Shown here: positions 53,232 to 62,215 of the stretch, piece by piece
How the letters are laid out: each line of letters starts with the position of its first letter
How positions within the stretch are numbered: position 1 is the first letter of the stretch
Assembly (NCBI RefSeq): GCF_007750855.1
Contig: NZ_CP036291.1
Coordinates: 744,001-808,000 of the forward strand
Length of the DNA stretch: 64,000 nt
Direction: 5' to 3'
DNA from: Pirellulimonas nuda
GTDB lineage: Bacteria > Planctomycetota > Planctomycetia > Pirellulales > Lacipirellulaceae
Notes under the pieces: model-generated
Told to the model about the DNA's origin: nothing
Database searches by the model: none
What the model saw: the letters and a program-made list of their open reading frames with translations, nothing else
Program-made: the position numbers and the translations under genes

Positions 53232-53558
53232 ATGCCGGATCCCACACCCACGCCCGAAAAGCCCCGGCCCCGCGACTTCCGCGAGCTGCCCCCGTACGCC
53301 CGCACGCTGCTGCAGGTGCGGGTGCAGGTGAGCGTGACGCTGGCGGCCAAGCGGCAGAAGGTGGAAGAAGTGATGGCCCTGGTGCCGGGGTCGCTGCTGA
53401 TGTTCGACAAGCCTTGCGACGCGATGCTGGAGATGTCGGTCGGCGACCGCCCGTTTGCCGAGGGAGACGTGGTGAAGGTCGGCGAGAAGTTCGGCCTGCG
53501 GCTCGACCGCATGCTGATGCCCGACGAGCACTTTCTACCGGTGCGTCGGACGGGGTAG
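53232..53558 (+). CDS. FliN/SpoA-domain protein
   Basis: A 108-residue protein with a C-terminal SpoA fold: LLQVRVQVSVTLAAKRQKVE, VMALVPGSLLMFDKPCDAML, FAEGDVVKVGEKFGLRL. It matches FliN-type C-ring proteins but is short and lacks the N-terminal extension. Here it stands alone next to nadA and a hypothetical gene, with no flagellar or type III neighbours in the window. It may be the FliN of a split locus or a repurposed SpoA protein. Confidence 0.7.
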   Translation: MPDPTPTPEKPRPRDFRELPPYARTLLQVRVQVSVTLAAKRQKVEEVMALVPGSLLMFDKPCDAMLEMSVGDRPFAEGDVVKVGEKFGLRLDRMLMPDEHFLPVRRTG

Positions 53559-53670
53559 TGCTGCGGTCCGCGTTGGCTAAAAATGGAGGCAGGCACGCTG
53601 TCGCTTTTCGCTCCGATGCCGGGGCGGCGTACGACGTGCGACAACGAGCCAGTCCCCATTCTTAGCCCCC

Positions 53671-54111
53671 ATGTCCGCGACGTACGACAAGCACGGCCTG
53701 CATTTTCTCTACCCGTCCGACTGGACGCTCGACGAGTCGAACGACGACGACGACGCGACCGCCCAGGTGACCGTCTTGGGCCGCGACACAGCGTTCTGGA
53801 CCGTGAGCCTTTACAGCGGCCTGCTCGATACGCAGCAGACCGCCGCTGACCTGCTGTCGGCGATGCGCGAAGAGTACCCCGACCTGGAGTCGGAAGAAGT
53901 CAGCGAGCCCATCGGCGCCGTGCTGTTGGTCGGCAACGACATGCGGTTCACCTATTTGGACCTCACTAGCACGGCCCTCACTCGCGTCTTCCACCGCGGG
54001 CACGACACCTGCGTCGTGCTCTACCAGGCCGAGGACGAAGAGATGGAAGAGGTCGAGAGCGTGATGCGGGCGATGACGCTGAGCCTGGTCGGCGCCACCC
54101 CGGCGACGTGA
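53671..54111 (+). CDS. Small soluble protein of unknown function
   Basis: A 146-residue acidic protein: LHFLYPSDWTLDESNDDDDA, VTVLGRDTAFWTVSLYSGLL, LLVGNDMRFTYLDLTSTALT, ending in a helix VESVMRAMTLSL. It has no signal peptide and no Cys-rich site. The alternating strands resemble the MOG1/PsbP-like fold of small bacterial hypotheticals, but I cannot assign it. It runs in the same direction as the FliN-like gene, 112 bases after it. Confidence 0.6.
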   Translation: MSATYDKHGLHFLYPSDWTLDESNDDDDATAQVTVLGRDTAFWTVSLYSGLLDTQQTAADLLSAMREEYPDLESEEVSEPIGAVLLVGNDMRFTYLDLTSTALTRVFHRGHDTCVVLYQAEDEEMEEVESVMRAMTLSLVGATPAT

Positions 54112-54113
54112 TG

Positions 54114-54184
54114 GAGCCGGAAGCGTCAGCGCTCGGAGTTTTGTCGCGCATGACCCTTCCTCCGGGCGCTGACGCTCCCGGCTC
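54114..54184. repeat. Inverted repeat between convergent genes (GAGCCGGAAGCGTCAGCGC family)
   Basis: Arms of 24 bases (54114-54137 and 54161-54184) pair with two mismatches. A related arm occurs at 44364-44387. The loop has one TTTT. It may end transcription from both sides. Confidence 0.7.
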
Positions 54185-54978
54185 TACTCCATTTTCTTGT
54201 TGAGCAGCCGATCGCCCCACTCGGGAAACAGCCTCGAAAGCGCGAACAGCAGCCGCGCTTTCTTGGGAATCACCAGCTCCGCTTTCCGCTTATCGCAGGC
54301 AGCCAATATCTGCTCGGCGAGCCGCTGCGGGTCGAGGGCCCGCACCTTGGCGCCCCCGCCCGGTTTGCGGGCTTCGGGGGGGAGGTCGGCGGCCTGGTCT
54401 GCGTAGCGATCGGCGGAGTCGGCGCGGGCGATCGGGCCGGGGCAGACCAACAGCGTGTGCATCCCCTCGGGGCCGAGCTCCAGCCGCAACTGCTGGGCAA
54501 GGGCCGCCAGCGGGTGCTTGCTCACCGGGTAGGCGCCCAGAAACTTGGGGGCCACGTGCGTCGCCAGCGAGCCGATCAGCACCAGCGACCCGCGTGAGGC
54601 GACCAGCGACGGCGCCGCGGCCTGGGCCAGTTCGATGGCCGCCAGCGTGTTCAGCGCCAGCAGCGCCTCGAACTGTTCGCGGGGGGTGTCGACGACGCGA
54701 CCGCGGGTCGACCGCCCCGCGGCGTGCACCACCAGGTCGAGCCGGCCGAACCGGGCGGCCGTCTCGTTCACCACGCGCGTCGCCTCGCCGCCGACCGCGA
54801 GGTCGGCCGACAGCGCTACCGCGCCGGGGAGCCCCGCGCACGCCTGCGCGAGTTGGGACTGGTTGCGGGCGACCAGCACCACGTCGGCCCCGCGCCGCCG
54901 GATCGCCCCGGCGATCGCCAGCCCCAGGCCCGCCGAACCGCCGGTCACGAGGGCGGTTTTGCCGGTCCAGTCGGGCAT
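54184..54978 (-). CDS. Short-chain dehydrogenase/reductase
   Basis: A 264-residue SDR. The Rossmann start is TALVTGGSAGLGLAIAGAIRR, followed by SADLAVGGEA, the N-A-G equivalent VVHAAGRSTRG, catalytic Ser in LVLIGSLATHVAP, and the Tyr-Lys pair in AYPVSKHPLAALA. Substrate and cofactor preference are unclear. A charged C-terminal tail (IPKKARLLFALSRLFPEWGD) may bind membrane or partner. Neighbours do not clarify its role. Confidence 0.88.
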   Translation of the reverse strand: MPDWTGKTALVTGGSAGLGLAIAGAIRRRGADVVLVARNQSQLAQACAGLPGAVALSADLAVGGEATRVVNETAARFGRLDLVVHAAGRSTRGRVVDTPREQFEALLALNTLAAIELAQAAAPSLVASRGSLVLIGSLATHVAPKFLGAYPVSKHPLAALAQQLRLELGPEGMHTLLVCPGPIARADSADRYADQAADLPPEARKPGGGAKVRALDPQRLAEQILAACDKRKAELVIPKKARLLFALSRLFPEWGDRLLNKKME

Positions 54979-55006
54979 AAAGAACTGATGGGCACGTGGT
55001 CGGAAC

Positions 55007-55093
55007 AGGACTAATGACCCAGGACCAAGCCTAGATGACCAAGGACGCCTGTCGGTCGCGTGCGCTGCTTGGTCATTCGGGCTTGGTCATTGG
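55007..55093. repeat. TTGGTCATT-type repeats between SDR and Gfo/Idh/MocA genes
   Basis: ACTAATGACCCAGGACCAAG and ATGACCAAGGA on the left pair with CTTGGTCATTCGGGCTTGGT and CATTGGGGATT on the right. The loop is short. No gene. Confidence 0.55.
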
Positions 55094-55144
55094 GGATTCC
55101 GGCTTCACGCGTCGGGGTGCGCCCCCGCCACGCTTCGCTATCAG

Positions 55145-56533
55145 TTAGACGACGATCTCGTACCCCTTCCGCTGCTTGCGCTGCTGCATCGCCTGGGCGA
55201 TCGGGTCGCCGGTGATCTGCTCGCTGGCGGCGTCCCACGCCACGGGGCGGTTGAGCCGCCCCACGATGCCGGCCAGGTGGCAGGAGGTGATGGCGCGGTG
55301 GTGGCTGAAGACGTCTGAGATGGGCGTTTCGCGCGTGCGGATGCAGTCCACGAAGTCCTGCATGTGGTTCCAGGGCCGGCCCTTGCCGTGGACCTCGTCG
55401 ACGGCGCCCTCGGGGAGCGGGTTGTCTTTCAGCTCCTCGACCGGTTTGCCGGTGACGCCGCCGCGGCTCACAAACAGCCGGCCCTTGGTCCCTTCGACCA
55501 GCAGCCCGTTGCGGGCTTCGCTGGTGAGGTTTACCTCGACCCCGTTGGGGAAGTCCATTTTGAACGCGAACCTCGTCGCGACCGAGTAGCGGTCGGTCTG
55601 CTTGGGGTTCCCCTGCTCGTCGAACTCGACCTGGTGCTCTGCCAGCGTCGGGGTGACGAGCGTCGGGCCTTGGCCGTCGCCGTTCTGGCCGATCAGCCAC
55701 TGGCAGATGTCCATGTGGTGGGCGCCCCAGTCGGTGAGCTTGCCGCCGGAGTAGGCGTACCACCAGCGGAACTCGTAGTGCCCGTTGCTGGCGTCGGCGC
55801 CGCCGTCGCCGCCGGACTTCTTGCCGTACCAACGCTTGAGGTCTTTGCCGAAGCGGTACTCCACGGCCGGCGCCTGGCCGAGCCACATGTCCCAGTTGAG
55901 CGTGCTGGGGGCCTCCGCCACGGGGAGCGCCTCGCTGTAGGGCGCCTGATCGATGCCGACGGTCACGCGCTCCAGGTCGCCCAGCCGGCCGGCCCGAACC
56001 AGCGCGATCGCCTCGCTAAACTGCCGGTCTGAACGCTGCTGCGTGCCGACCTGGAACACCCGCTTCGTATCGCGGGCGACCTTGCAGATCAGCTTGCCCT
56101 CGTCGATGGTGAGCGTCAGCGGCTTCTCGCAGTAGACGTCCTTGCCGGCCTGCATCGCCTCGATGGCGATCTTCGTGTGCCAGTGGTCGGGGACGCCGAT
56201 GGTCACCGCGTCGATGTCCTTGCGTTCCAGCAGCCGGCGGTAGTCCTCAACAGTGTTGATCTTCTGGTTGTGGTTCTTCTCCATGACGCCGGCGAACCGG
56301 GCGGCCCGAGCGCTGTCGACGTCCGCCGCGGCGACCATCTTCCCCAGGCCGGCCGCCTGGTTGGCGATGCCGCTCCCCTGACCGCCGAGGCCGATCGCGG
56401 CGAACGCGGGCAGGTCGCTCGGCGCCGTGGCTTCGGCCGCCAACGAGGAAGAAGTCCACCAATACGGGGCCGTCGCTGCGGCGAGCGAACCCTGCAGGAA
56501 CTGGCGACGGGACGCGGAGTTGCTGCTTGGCAT
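55145..56533 (-). CDS. Gfo/Idh/MocA-family oxidoreductase with Tat leader
   Basis: A 462-residue protein. The leader has the twin-Arg motif (SASRRQFLQGSLAAATAPYW), so it is exported folded, carrying its cofactor. The NAD(P)-binding fold begins PAFAAIGLGGQGSGIANQAA and includes VTIGVPDHWHTKIAIEAM and KDVYCEKPLTLTIDEGKLIC, the E-K-P signature of the family. The C-terminal part is typical (FRWWYAYSGGKLTDWGAHHM). Planctomycetes encode dozens of these, probably acting on sugars or sugar acids. The substrate is unknown. Confidence 0.92.
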   Translation of the reverse strand: MPSSNSASRRQFLQGSLAAATAPYWWTSSSLAAEATAPSDLPAFAAIGLGGQGSGIANQAAGLGKMVAAADVDSARAARFAGVMEKNHNQKINTVEDYRRLLERKDIDAVTIGVPDHWHTKIAIEAMQAGKDVYCEKPLTLTIDEGKLICKVARDTKRVFQVGTQQRSDRQFSEAIALVRAGRLGDLERVTVGIDQAPYSEALPVAEAPSTLNWDMWLGQAPAVEYRFGKDLKRWYGKKSGGDGGADASNGHYEFRWWYAYSGGKLTDWGAHHMDICQWLIGQNGDGQGPTLVTPTLAEHQVEFDEQGNPKQTDRYSVATRFAFKMDFPNGVEVNLTSEARNGLLVEGTKGRLFVSRGGVTGKPVEELKDNPLPEGAVDEVHGKGRPWNHMQDFVDCIRTRETPISDVFSHHRAITSCHLAGIVGRLNRPVAWDAASEQITGDPIAQAMQQRKQRKGYEIVV

Positions 56534-56755
56534 GGTGGGGGGCTGGGCAAGGGGTGGAGCGGGAATCGGAGCGACCGTCTTAGTCTAGCCAGCACAGAAA
56601 CCGTTCTCCAGCGGTAGGCGACCGGGGGCCGAGCCCCCGGCGTGCCATAGGGCGCCGCCGGCATTCCCAACCCACTAGCATTCCCAGCCCGCCACTATCC
56701 GCGCACAATAGGGCCCGTCCCCGCCCCCCCGCCCCGACCCCGCCACACGCCCGCC

Positions 56756-58231
56756 ATGTTTACGTCGACCGAAATCCGCGGCCGCGCCCGCACCAAGATC
56801 ATCGCCACGCTCGGCCCGGCCTCTTCGGACCCGAAGATGATCGCCGCCCTGGCCCGCGCCGGCGCGGACGTGTTCCGCCTGAACATGGCCCACGGCGGCC
56901 CCGAGGAGCAGCAGCCCAAGGTCGACGCCATCCGCGCCGTCAGCGAAGAGATCGACCTCCCGCTGGGGATCCTGGCGGACCTGGGGGGCCCCAAGATACG
57001 CCTGGGCGACGTCGAAGGAGACCGCATGCTGTGCGAGACCGACGCCGAGTTCTTCTTTGTCGAGGGCGACGTCTCCAGCGCCCCCAACGAGCTCACCTGC
57101 ACCTACGAGCCGCTGGTCGAAGAGCTGTCGGTGGGAGACATGGTGATGCTGGCCGACGGCACCGTGAGCATGCGGGTGGAGCAGAAGCTCGCCGACCGGG
57201 TCCGCACGCGCGTGATCCAACGCGGCGTGATCCGCAGCCGGCAAGGGATCAACCTCCCCGACGTGCGGCTCAGCGCGCCGGCCATTAGCGTCGTCGACCA
57301 CCAGCACGCCCTGTGGGCCGCCAAGGCGGGGGTCGACTTCGTGAGCCTCAGCTTCGTGCGGGCGCCCGACGAGGTGCGTGCGTTGCGAGACATCCTCCGC
57401 TCCGCGGGGAGCAAGGCGCCGGTGGTGTCGAAGATCGAGAAGCGCGAGGCGATCGAGCGTCTGGACGAGATCATCGAGGCGTCCGACGCGGTGATGGTGG
57501 CCCGTGGCGACCTGGGGGTCGAGATCGACGTGGCGCAGATGCCGGTCGAGCAGAAGCGGATCGTCAACACCTGCCACCGCTACCAGAAGCCGGCGATCAT
57601 CGCCACGCAGATGCTGGACAGCATGCACGAATCGACCCGCCCCAAGCGGAGCGAGGTGACCGACGTGGCCAACGCGGTGCTCGACGGCGCCGACGCCTGC
57701 ATGCTGAGCGGCGAGACCGCCATCGGCAAGTACCCGCTCGAGGCGGTGCAGATGATGAACCGCATCTGCCTGGCGATCGAGGAGAGCATCGCGGGTCGCC
57801 CCCCGAAGGCGGACGCCAACCCGAAGCCGACGCTCCACCCCATCACCCGGGCCGTGGTGCAGGGCGCCGGCGAGATGGCCTACAGCCTCAAGGCGAAGCT
57901 GGTGTTCTGCGCCAGCCACTCGGGCGCCACGGCGCTGGGCCTCTCGCAGCAGCGCAGCTTCGTGCCGACCATCGGCGTGAGCACCAGCGAGAAGACGCTG
58001 CGGAAGATGAGCCTGTACTGGGGGGTCACCCCGCTACGCCACGCCCCGGCGCAAGACATGCAGCAGCTCATCCGCCACGCCGACCGCTGGGCGTGCAGCG
58101 TGGGGCTGGCCAAGAAGGGAGACCGCATCGTCATCGTCGGCGGCAGCCACCTCGCCGCGGGCCCCGAGCAGAAAGAGATGGCCCGCGGGGTGCACGATAT
58201 TGTGATCGTGCACGAGGTGGAGGGGGAGTAG
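56756..58231 (+). CDS. pyk: Pyruvate kinase
   Basis: A 491-residue enzyme. Conserved parts: TKIIATLGPASSDPKMIAAL, ILADLGGPKIRLGD, KIEKREAIERLDEIIEASD, VMVARGDLGVEIDVAQMPVE and IATQMLDSMHESTRPKRSEV, then VLDGADACMLSGETAIGKYP. The C-terminal regulatory domain ends IVIVGGSHLAAG. The usual R-x-N-F-S-H-G is RLNMAHGGPEE here, with Ser to Ala. It makes ATP and pyruvate from phosphoenolpyruvate. A 74-base stretch of its 3' end is repeated at 58983-59056. Confidence 0.95.
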   Translation: MFTSTEIRGRARTKIIATLGPASSDPKMIAALARAGADVFRLNMAHGGPEEQQPKVDAIRAVSEEIDLPLGILADLGGPKIRLGDVEGDRMLCETDAEFFFVEGDVSSAPNELTCTYEPLVEELSVGDMVMLADGTVSMRVEQKLADRVRTRVIQRGVIRSRQGINLPDVRLSAPAISVVDHQHALWAAKAGVDFVSLSFVRAPDEVRALRDILRSAGSKAPVVSKIEKREAIERLDEIIEASDAVMVARGDLGVEIDVAQMPVEQKRIVNTCHRYQKPAIIATQMLDSMHESTRPKRSEVTDVANAVLDGADACMLSGETAIGKYPLEAVQMMNRICLAIEESIAGRPPKADANPKPTLHPITRAVVQGAGEMAYSLKAKLVFCASHSGATALGLSQQRSFVPTIGVSTSEKTLRKMSLYWGVTPLRHAPAQDMQQLIRHADRWACSVGLAKKGDRIVIVGGSHLAAGPEQKEMARGVHDIVIVHEVEGE

Positions 58232-58285
58232 CGCGAACAGGTAGCGTAGCAGTAAAGATCGTTCATCCGCTCGAAAGGCTTTGGT

Positions 58286-58669
58286 GTGCCCGCTACACAT
58301 TTGCTCATCTACCGTGATGAAGACGATGTGCCGCTTGCCACGTGGTTCCGTGAACTCAATGCGAGAAATCGCCCTGCGGCAGCCAAGTGTATCGCCTTGA
58401 TTGGCTTACTCGAATCGTTTGGAAGCGAGCTCAGGCGACCGCGAGCCGACTACCTCAGCGACGGCGTTTACGAGCTGCGAACGGAGGTCCGCGGCGTAAA
58501 CTACCGAATCCTGTACGGTTTTGTTGGCAAGAATGTCGCACTCCTCAGCCACGGGTTGACGAAAGAAGGTAAGATTAAGGCGAAGGAGATCGATCTGGCC
58601 GTCGCTCGACTCGAGCGCGTGCGGAACGACCCTGATCGGTTCACCGCGAGCGTGGAAGAATTGAGATGA
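58286..58669 (+). CDS. RelE/HigB-type (phage-derived Gp49-like) toxin
   Basis: A 127-residue protein starting GTG 58286. It has the compact RelE-like fold of the Gp49/HigB group: PLATWFRELNARNRPAAAKC, IALIGLLESFG, DYLSDGVYELRTEVRGVNYR, ILYGFVGKNVALLSHGLTKE. These toxins cleave mRNA at the ribosome. The next gene starts inside its stop (ATGA), the usual toxin-first order of this group. Confidence 0.85.
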   Translation: MPATHLLIYRDEDDVPLATWFRELNARNRPAAAKCIALIGLLESFGSELRRPRADYLSDGVYELRTEVRGVNYRILYGFVGKNVALLSHGLTKEGKIKAKEIDLAVARLERVRNDPDRFTASVEELR

Positions 58670-58980
58670 AACGCACCACCGACGCGATGCAGGTCCTGAA
58701 GCGAGTGACCGGGATCGATCCGAACACCGATGCTCAGGTGCAGCAGTATCGACGCGCGATGCAACTGGGGCAGGTCGCGCACGACGCCAGGACGGACGCC
58801 GGCCTTACCGAGCATCAGCTTGCTGGAATCGTTGGAGTCGAGCCGCGTGTGATCCTCGACCTAGAGGCCGCGGAGTATGAAGGCGATGCGCTTAGCCTGC
58901 TCGACGGCATCGCGAAGGCCTTGAATAAGAGAGTCGAGATACGGCTCGAGCCAGCCACAGGCGATCCGGTCGCTCATTAG
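58666..58980 (+). CDS. HTH (XRE-family) antitoxin
   Basis: A 104-residue protein overlapping the toxin gene by four bases. A helix-turn-helix is seen in ARTDAGLTEHQLAGIVGVEP and RVILDLEAAEYEGDALSLLD, and the end is typical (GIAKALNKRVEIRLEPATGD). It would bind the toxin and the operon promoter. After its stop, within three bases, lies a copied fragment of pyk. Confidence 0.85.
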   Translation: MKRTTDAMQVLKRVTGIDPNTDAQVQQYRRAMQLGQVAHDARTDAGLTEHQLAGIVGVEPRVILDLEAAEYEGDALSLLDGIAKALNKRVEIRLEPATGDPVAH

Positions 58981-58982
58981 CC

Positions 58983-59056
58983 TGCAGCGTGGGGCCGGCC
59001 AAGAAGGGAGGCCGCATCGTGATCGTCGGCGGCAGCCACCTCGCCGCGGGCCCCGA
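58983..59056 (+). pseudogene. Duplicated 3' fragment of pyruvate kinase
   Basis: These 74 bases match pyk 58094-58167 with three substitutions and no gap. They would encode CSVGPAKKGGRIVIVGGSHL, as in the pyk end. The match stops exactly at the stop codon of the VOC gene on the other strand. Together with the true pyk end it brackets the toxin-antitoxin module, so the fragment marks where the module was inserted or copied. Confidence 0.9.
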
Positions 59057-59485
59057 TCACACGTCACCCGCCCACGGGTCGTACGTCCCCACGCTCCAGA
59101 CGTGGCCCTCGGGGTCGGCGCAGGTGAAGTCGCGTCCGCCGTACTCTTTATCCTCGATCTCGATCAGCACCTTCCAGCCCGCGGCATGAACCCGGGCGAG
59201 CACGGCGTCGGCGTCGGGGACGACCAGGTAGGACGACTGCGTGTTGGCGCCCCCGACCTCGCTGGGTTGCTTCATCAGCTTGAGATACTCGGCATGGGCG
59301 GAATCGGTCGCCGAACCCAGCATCACCATCCCCCCGCCCAGGACCAGTTGTGCGTGGACAATCGTGTCGTCCGGCCCGGGGACGACCAGGTGCTCCGAAA
59401 ACCCAAGCACTTCACAAAGCTGCTTGATCGCGGCGGGGGCGTCGCGGTAGCGGAGGCACGGGATGGCGGAAGACGAGGGTTTCAT
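59057..59485 (-). CDS. VOC (glyoxalase/bleomycin-resistance fold) protein
   Basis: A 142-residue protein of the PhnB/YdeM-like VOC group: PCLRYRDAPAAIKQLCEVLG, FSEHLVVPGPDDTIVHAQLV, LGGGMVMLGS, SYLVVPDADAVLARVHAAGW, KEYGGRDFTCADPEGHVWSV. The start at 59485 is fixed by family length. Enzyme or binding role is unknown. It converges on the duplicated pyk piece, which ends at its stop. Confidence 0.82.
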   Translation of the reverse strand: MKPSSSAIPCLRYRDAPAAIKQLCEVLGFSEHLVVPGPDDTIVHAQLVLGGGMVMLGSATDSAHAEYLKLMKQPSEVGGANTQSSYLVVPDADAVLARVHAAGWKVLIEIEDKEYGGRDFTCADPEGHVWSVGTYDPWAGDV

Positions 59486-59556
59486 GCGCCGGCGCCCTGT
59501 TGGGATAGTCTGGCCTGCTCCGGCGGCTGACGCCGACGGCTCGCCCCGAGTACGCA

Positions 59557-61050
59557 CTACGTCAAATACTTCTCCCGCACGTCGCGCAGCACCCCGAGCA
59601 CGGGTTTGGGCGCGCCGGTGGAGTCGAACAGCCCCGCGTTGGGGAAGTCGTGGGGGCGGTCGTCTGCCAGCGTGTTCCACAGCACGATCTGCACGCAGTT
59701 CTTGGCCAGCAGCATCGGCAGCCGGCGGCGGGCCCAGTCGGCTTGGTAGTCGGCGTCGATCGTGCGTCCCTCGCCCCCGGCGACTACTTTCACCTTGGGG
59801 GGGGCCATCGGGTCGGCGCTGGCGGAACTGGGCGCCGAAACCATCACCAGCAGCGGCAGCTCCAGCCGCTGGCTCCATTGGTCGATCAGCCGGCTGAACG
59901 CCAGCGGGTTGCGCGGCGCCGTGCCGAACGGGTGGAATCCGGCGTTGAGCTCGACGCCGAACCCCGAAATCCCCAGGTCGGCCCGCTCGAGCTGGTCCGC
60001 GAAGTCTAGCGGCGCCATCTCCGCCGGCTGGTGGGCCATGTACTCTGCCCAAGGCTCGTCGAAACTCACCACGATCGGCGTCCGCGTGTCGATGGCGCGG
60101 ACCTCGCGCACCGCGCGGGCCACCACCTGCAAACGCTGCTCGTCGGTCAGCCCCAGCACGCGTTGGTGGTTGACCCGGGCCGCCACGTTCCACAGGTGGA
60201 TCCGGCCGCGGAACCGCTGCACCGTGGTGCGGACGTGCTCCATCATCAGCGACGCGACCGCGCTGTAGTCGCCTTCCCACAGGAACGACCACTCCGGCAG
60301 CGACCGCTCGTCGAACTCCAGCAGCGGGCCGCCGATCACCTTCATGTTGTGCTGGTGGGCCCAGGCCACCTGCTCGTCGCACGCCTTCCAGCGTCGCTTG
60401 CCCTCGGTCGCCTCGACCGACTTCCACGCCAGCGGTGCCGCTACGATGTTGCAGGCTTCGGCGATCCGCTCCGCCATGGCGCCCTCGGGCGCGGAGTCGC
60501 TGAGGCGGACCCCCAGCAGGGTGCCCAGCTTCTCGGTTTCCCCCGCGCGGACGCGGATCGCCTGCTCGCCGTACGTGTCGGCCAGGGCGACCGAACCGGC
60601 GGCCGCGGCGGCCATGGCCTCGGTGGCGTAGCGGGCCGCCTCTGCGGGGTTGTCCTGGTTGGTGGCGGCGCGGGAGAAGGCGCGGGTCGCCTCGGCGACG
60701 CGCTCGGTCACCTCCTCGGGCGCCTCGAGCCCCAGTAGTTGCCAGGAACCGAGCTGATTACGCAGCCGGAAGACCGTGCCGCGGGCCAGCTCGAGCTCCA
60801 GCAGGTAGGGCTTCTCGCGTTCCATCAGCGACGCGGTCGCGAGCTGCCAGACGCCGAATTTGGGGACGTTCCACGGCACGTGGACCGATCCAGAAGAATC
60901 GTCACGCCGTTCGACCACCAGCAGGTCGCCCGACAAGTAGGTGCGGCCCAGATAAGGGACTTCTTCCTGGCCAGAAACCGCGAACGTGCGCGCCAGCAGC
61001 GACTGCGTAACCTGAGCCCGGTCGTGAACTACGAACCGCATCTGGCCCAT
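59557..61050 (-). CDS. GH10-like (xylanase-fold) protein with altered catalytic site
   Basis: A 497-residue protein. After a ~120-residue N-terminal beta domain (LLVVERRDDSSGSVHVPWNV) the rest has a GH10 barrel layout: CDEQVAWAHQHNMKVIGGPL, HVRTTVQRFRGRIHLWNVAA, GISGFGVELNAGF, CVQIVLWNTLADDRPHDFPN. The acid/base Glu of the normal W-D-V-V-N-E strand is absent (LWNVAARVN), while a Glu at the nucleophile position (VELN) may remain. No signal peptide is seen. It is probably not an ordinary xylanase. Its role is unknown. Confidence 0.65.
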   Translation of the reverse strand: MGQMRFVVHDRAQVTQSLLARTFAVSGQEEVPYLGRTYLSGDLLVVERRDDSSGSVHVPWNVPKFGVWQLATASLMEREKPYLLELELARGTVFRLRNQLGSWQLLGLEAPEEVTERVAEATRAFSRAATNQDNPAEAARYATEAMAAAAAGSVALADTYGEQAIRVRAGETEKLGTLLGVRLSDSAPEGAMAERIAEACNIVAAPLAWKSVEATEGKRRWKACDEQVAWAHQHNMKVIGGPLLEFDERSLPEWSFLWEGDYSAVASLMMEHVRTTVQRFRGRIHLWNVAARVNHQRVLGLTDEQRLQVVARAVREVRAIDTRTPIVVSFDEPWAEYMAHQPAEMAPLDFADQLERADLGISGFGVELNAGFHPFGTAPRNPLAFSRLIDQWSQRLELPLLVMVSAPSSASADPMAPPKVKVVAGGEGRTIDADYQADWARRRLPMLLAKNCVQIVLWNTLADDRPHDFPNAGLFDSTGAPKPVLGVLRDVREKYLT

Positions 61051-61176
61051 GGCGCGCGTGCTGCTTTGTACCGGGAAAGCCTAGATTGTAACTCTGCGCG
61101 GTGGGACCAACAACCGTTTCACGCGGGGCGCCAGCGGTGCTAAAGTGTGCGGCTGCCACCCACCCGGAGCCCCACG

Positions 61177-62085
<909 letters not shown>

Positions 62086-62215
62086 GAGAGCCCGGGGTAG
62101 CGAGGAGGAACCAGCGACGCGCCGACCTACGGTCGGCGTGTCCCCGATAGCCCCCCAACCACCCCTCAAGTAGACTGAAACCTCACCCGCTTCCTCCAAT
62201 ATCTGCCCACAACGC

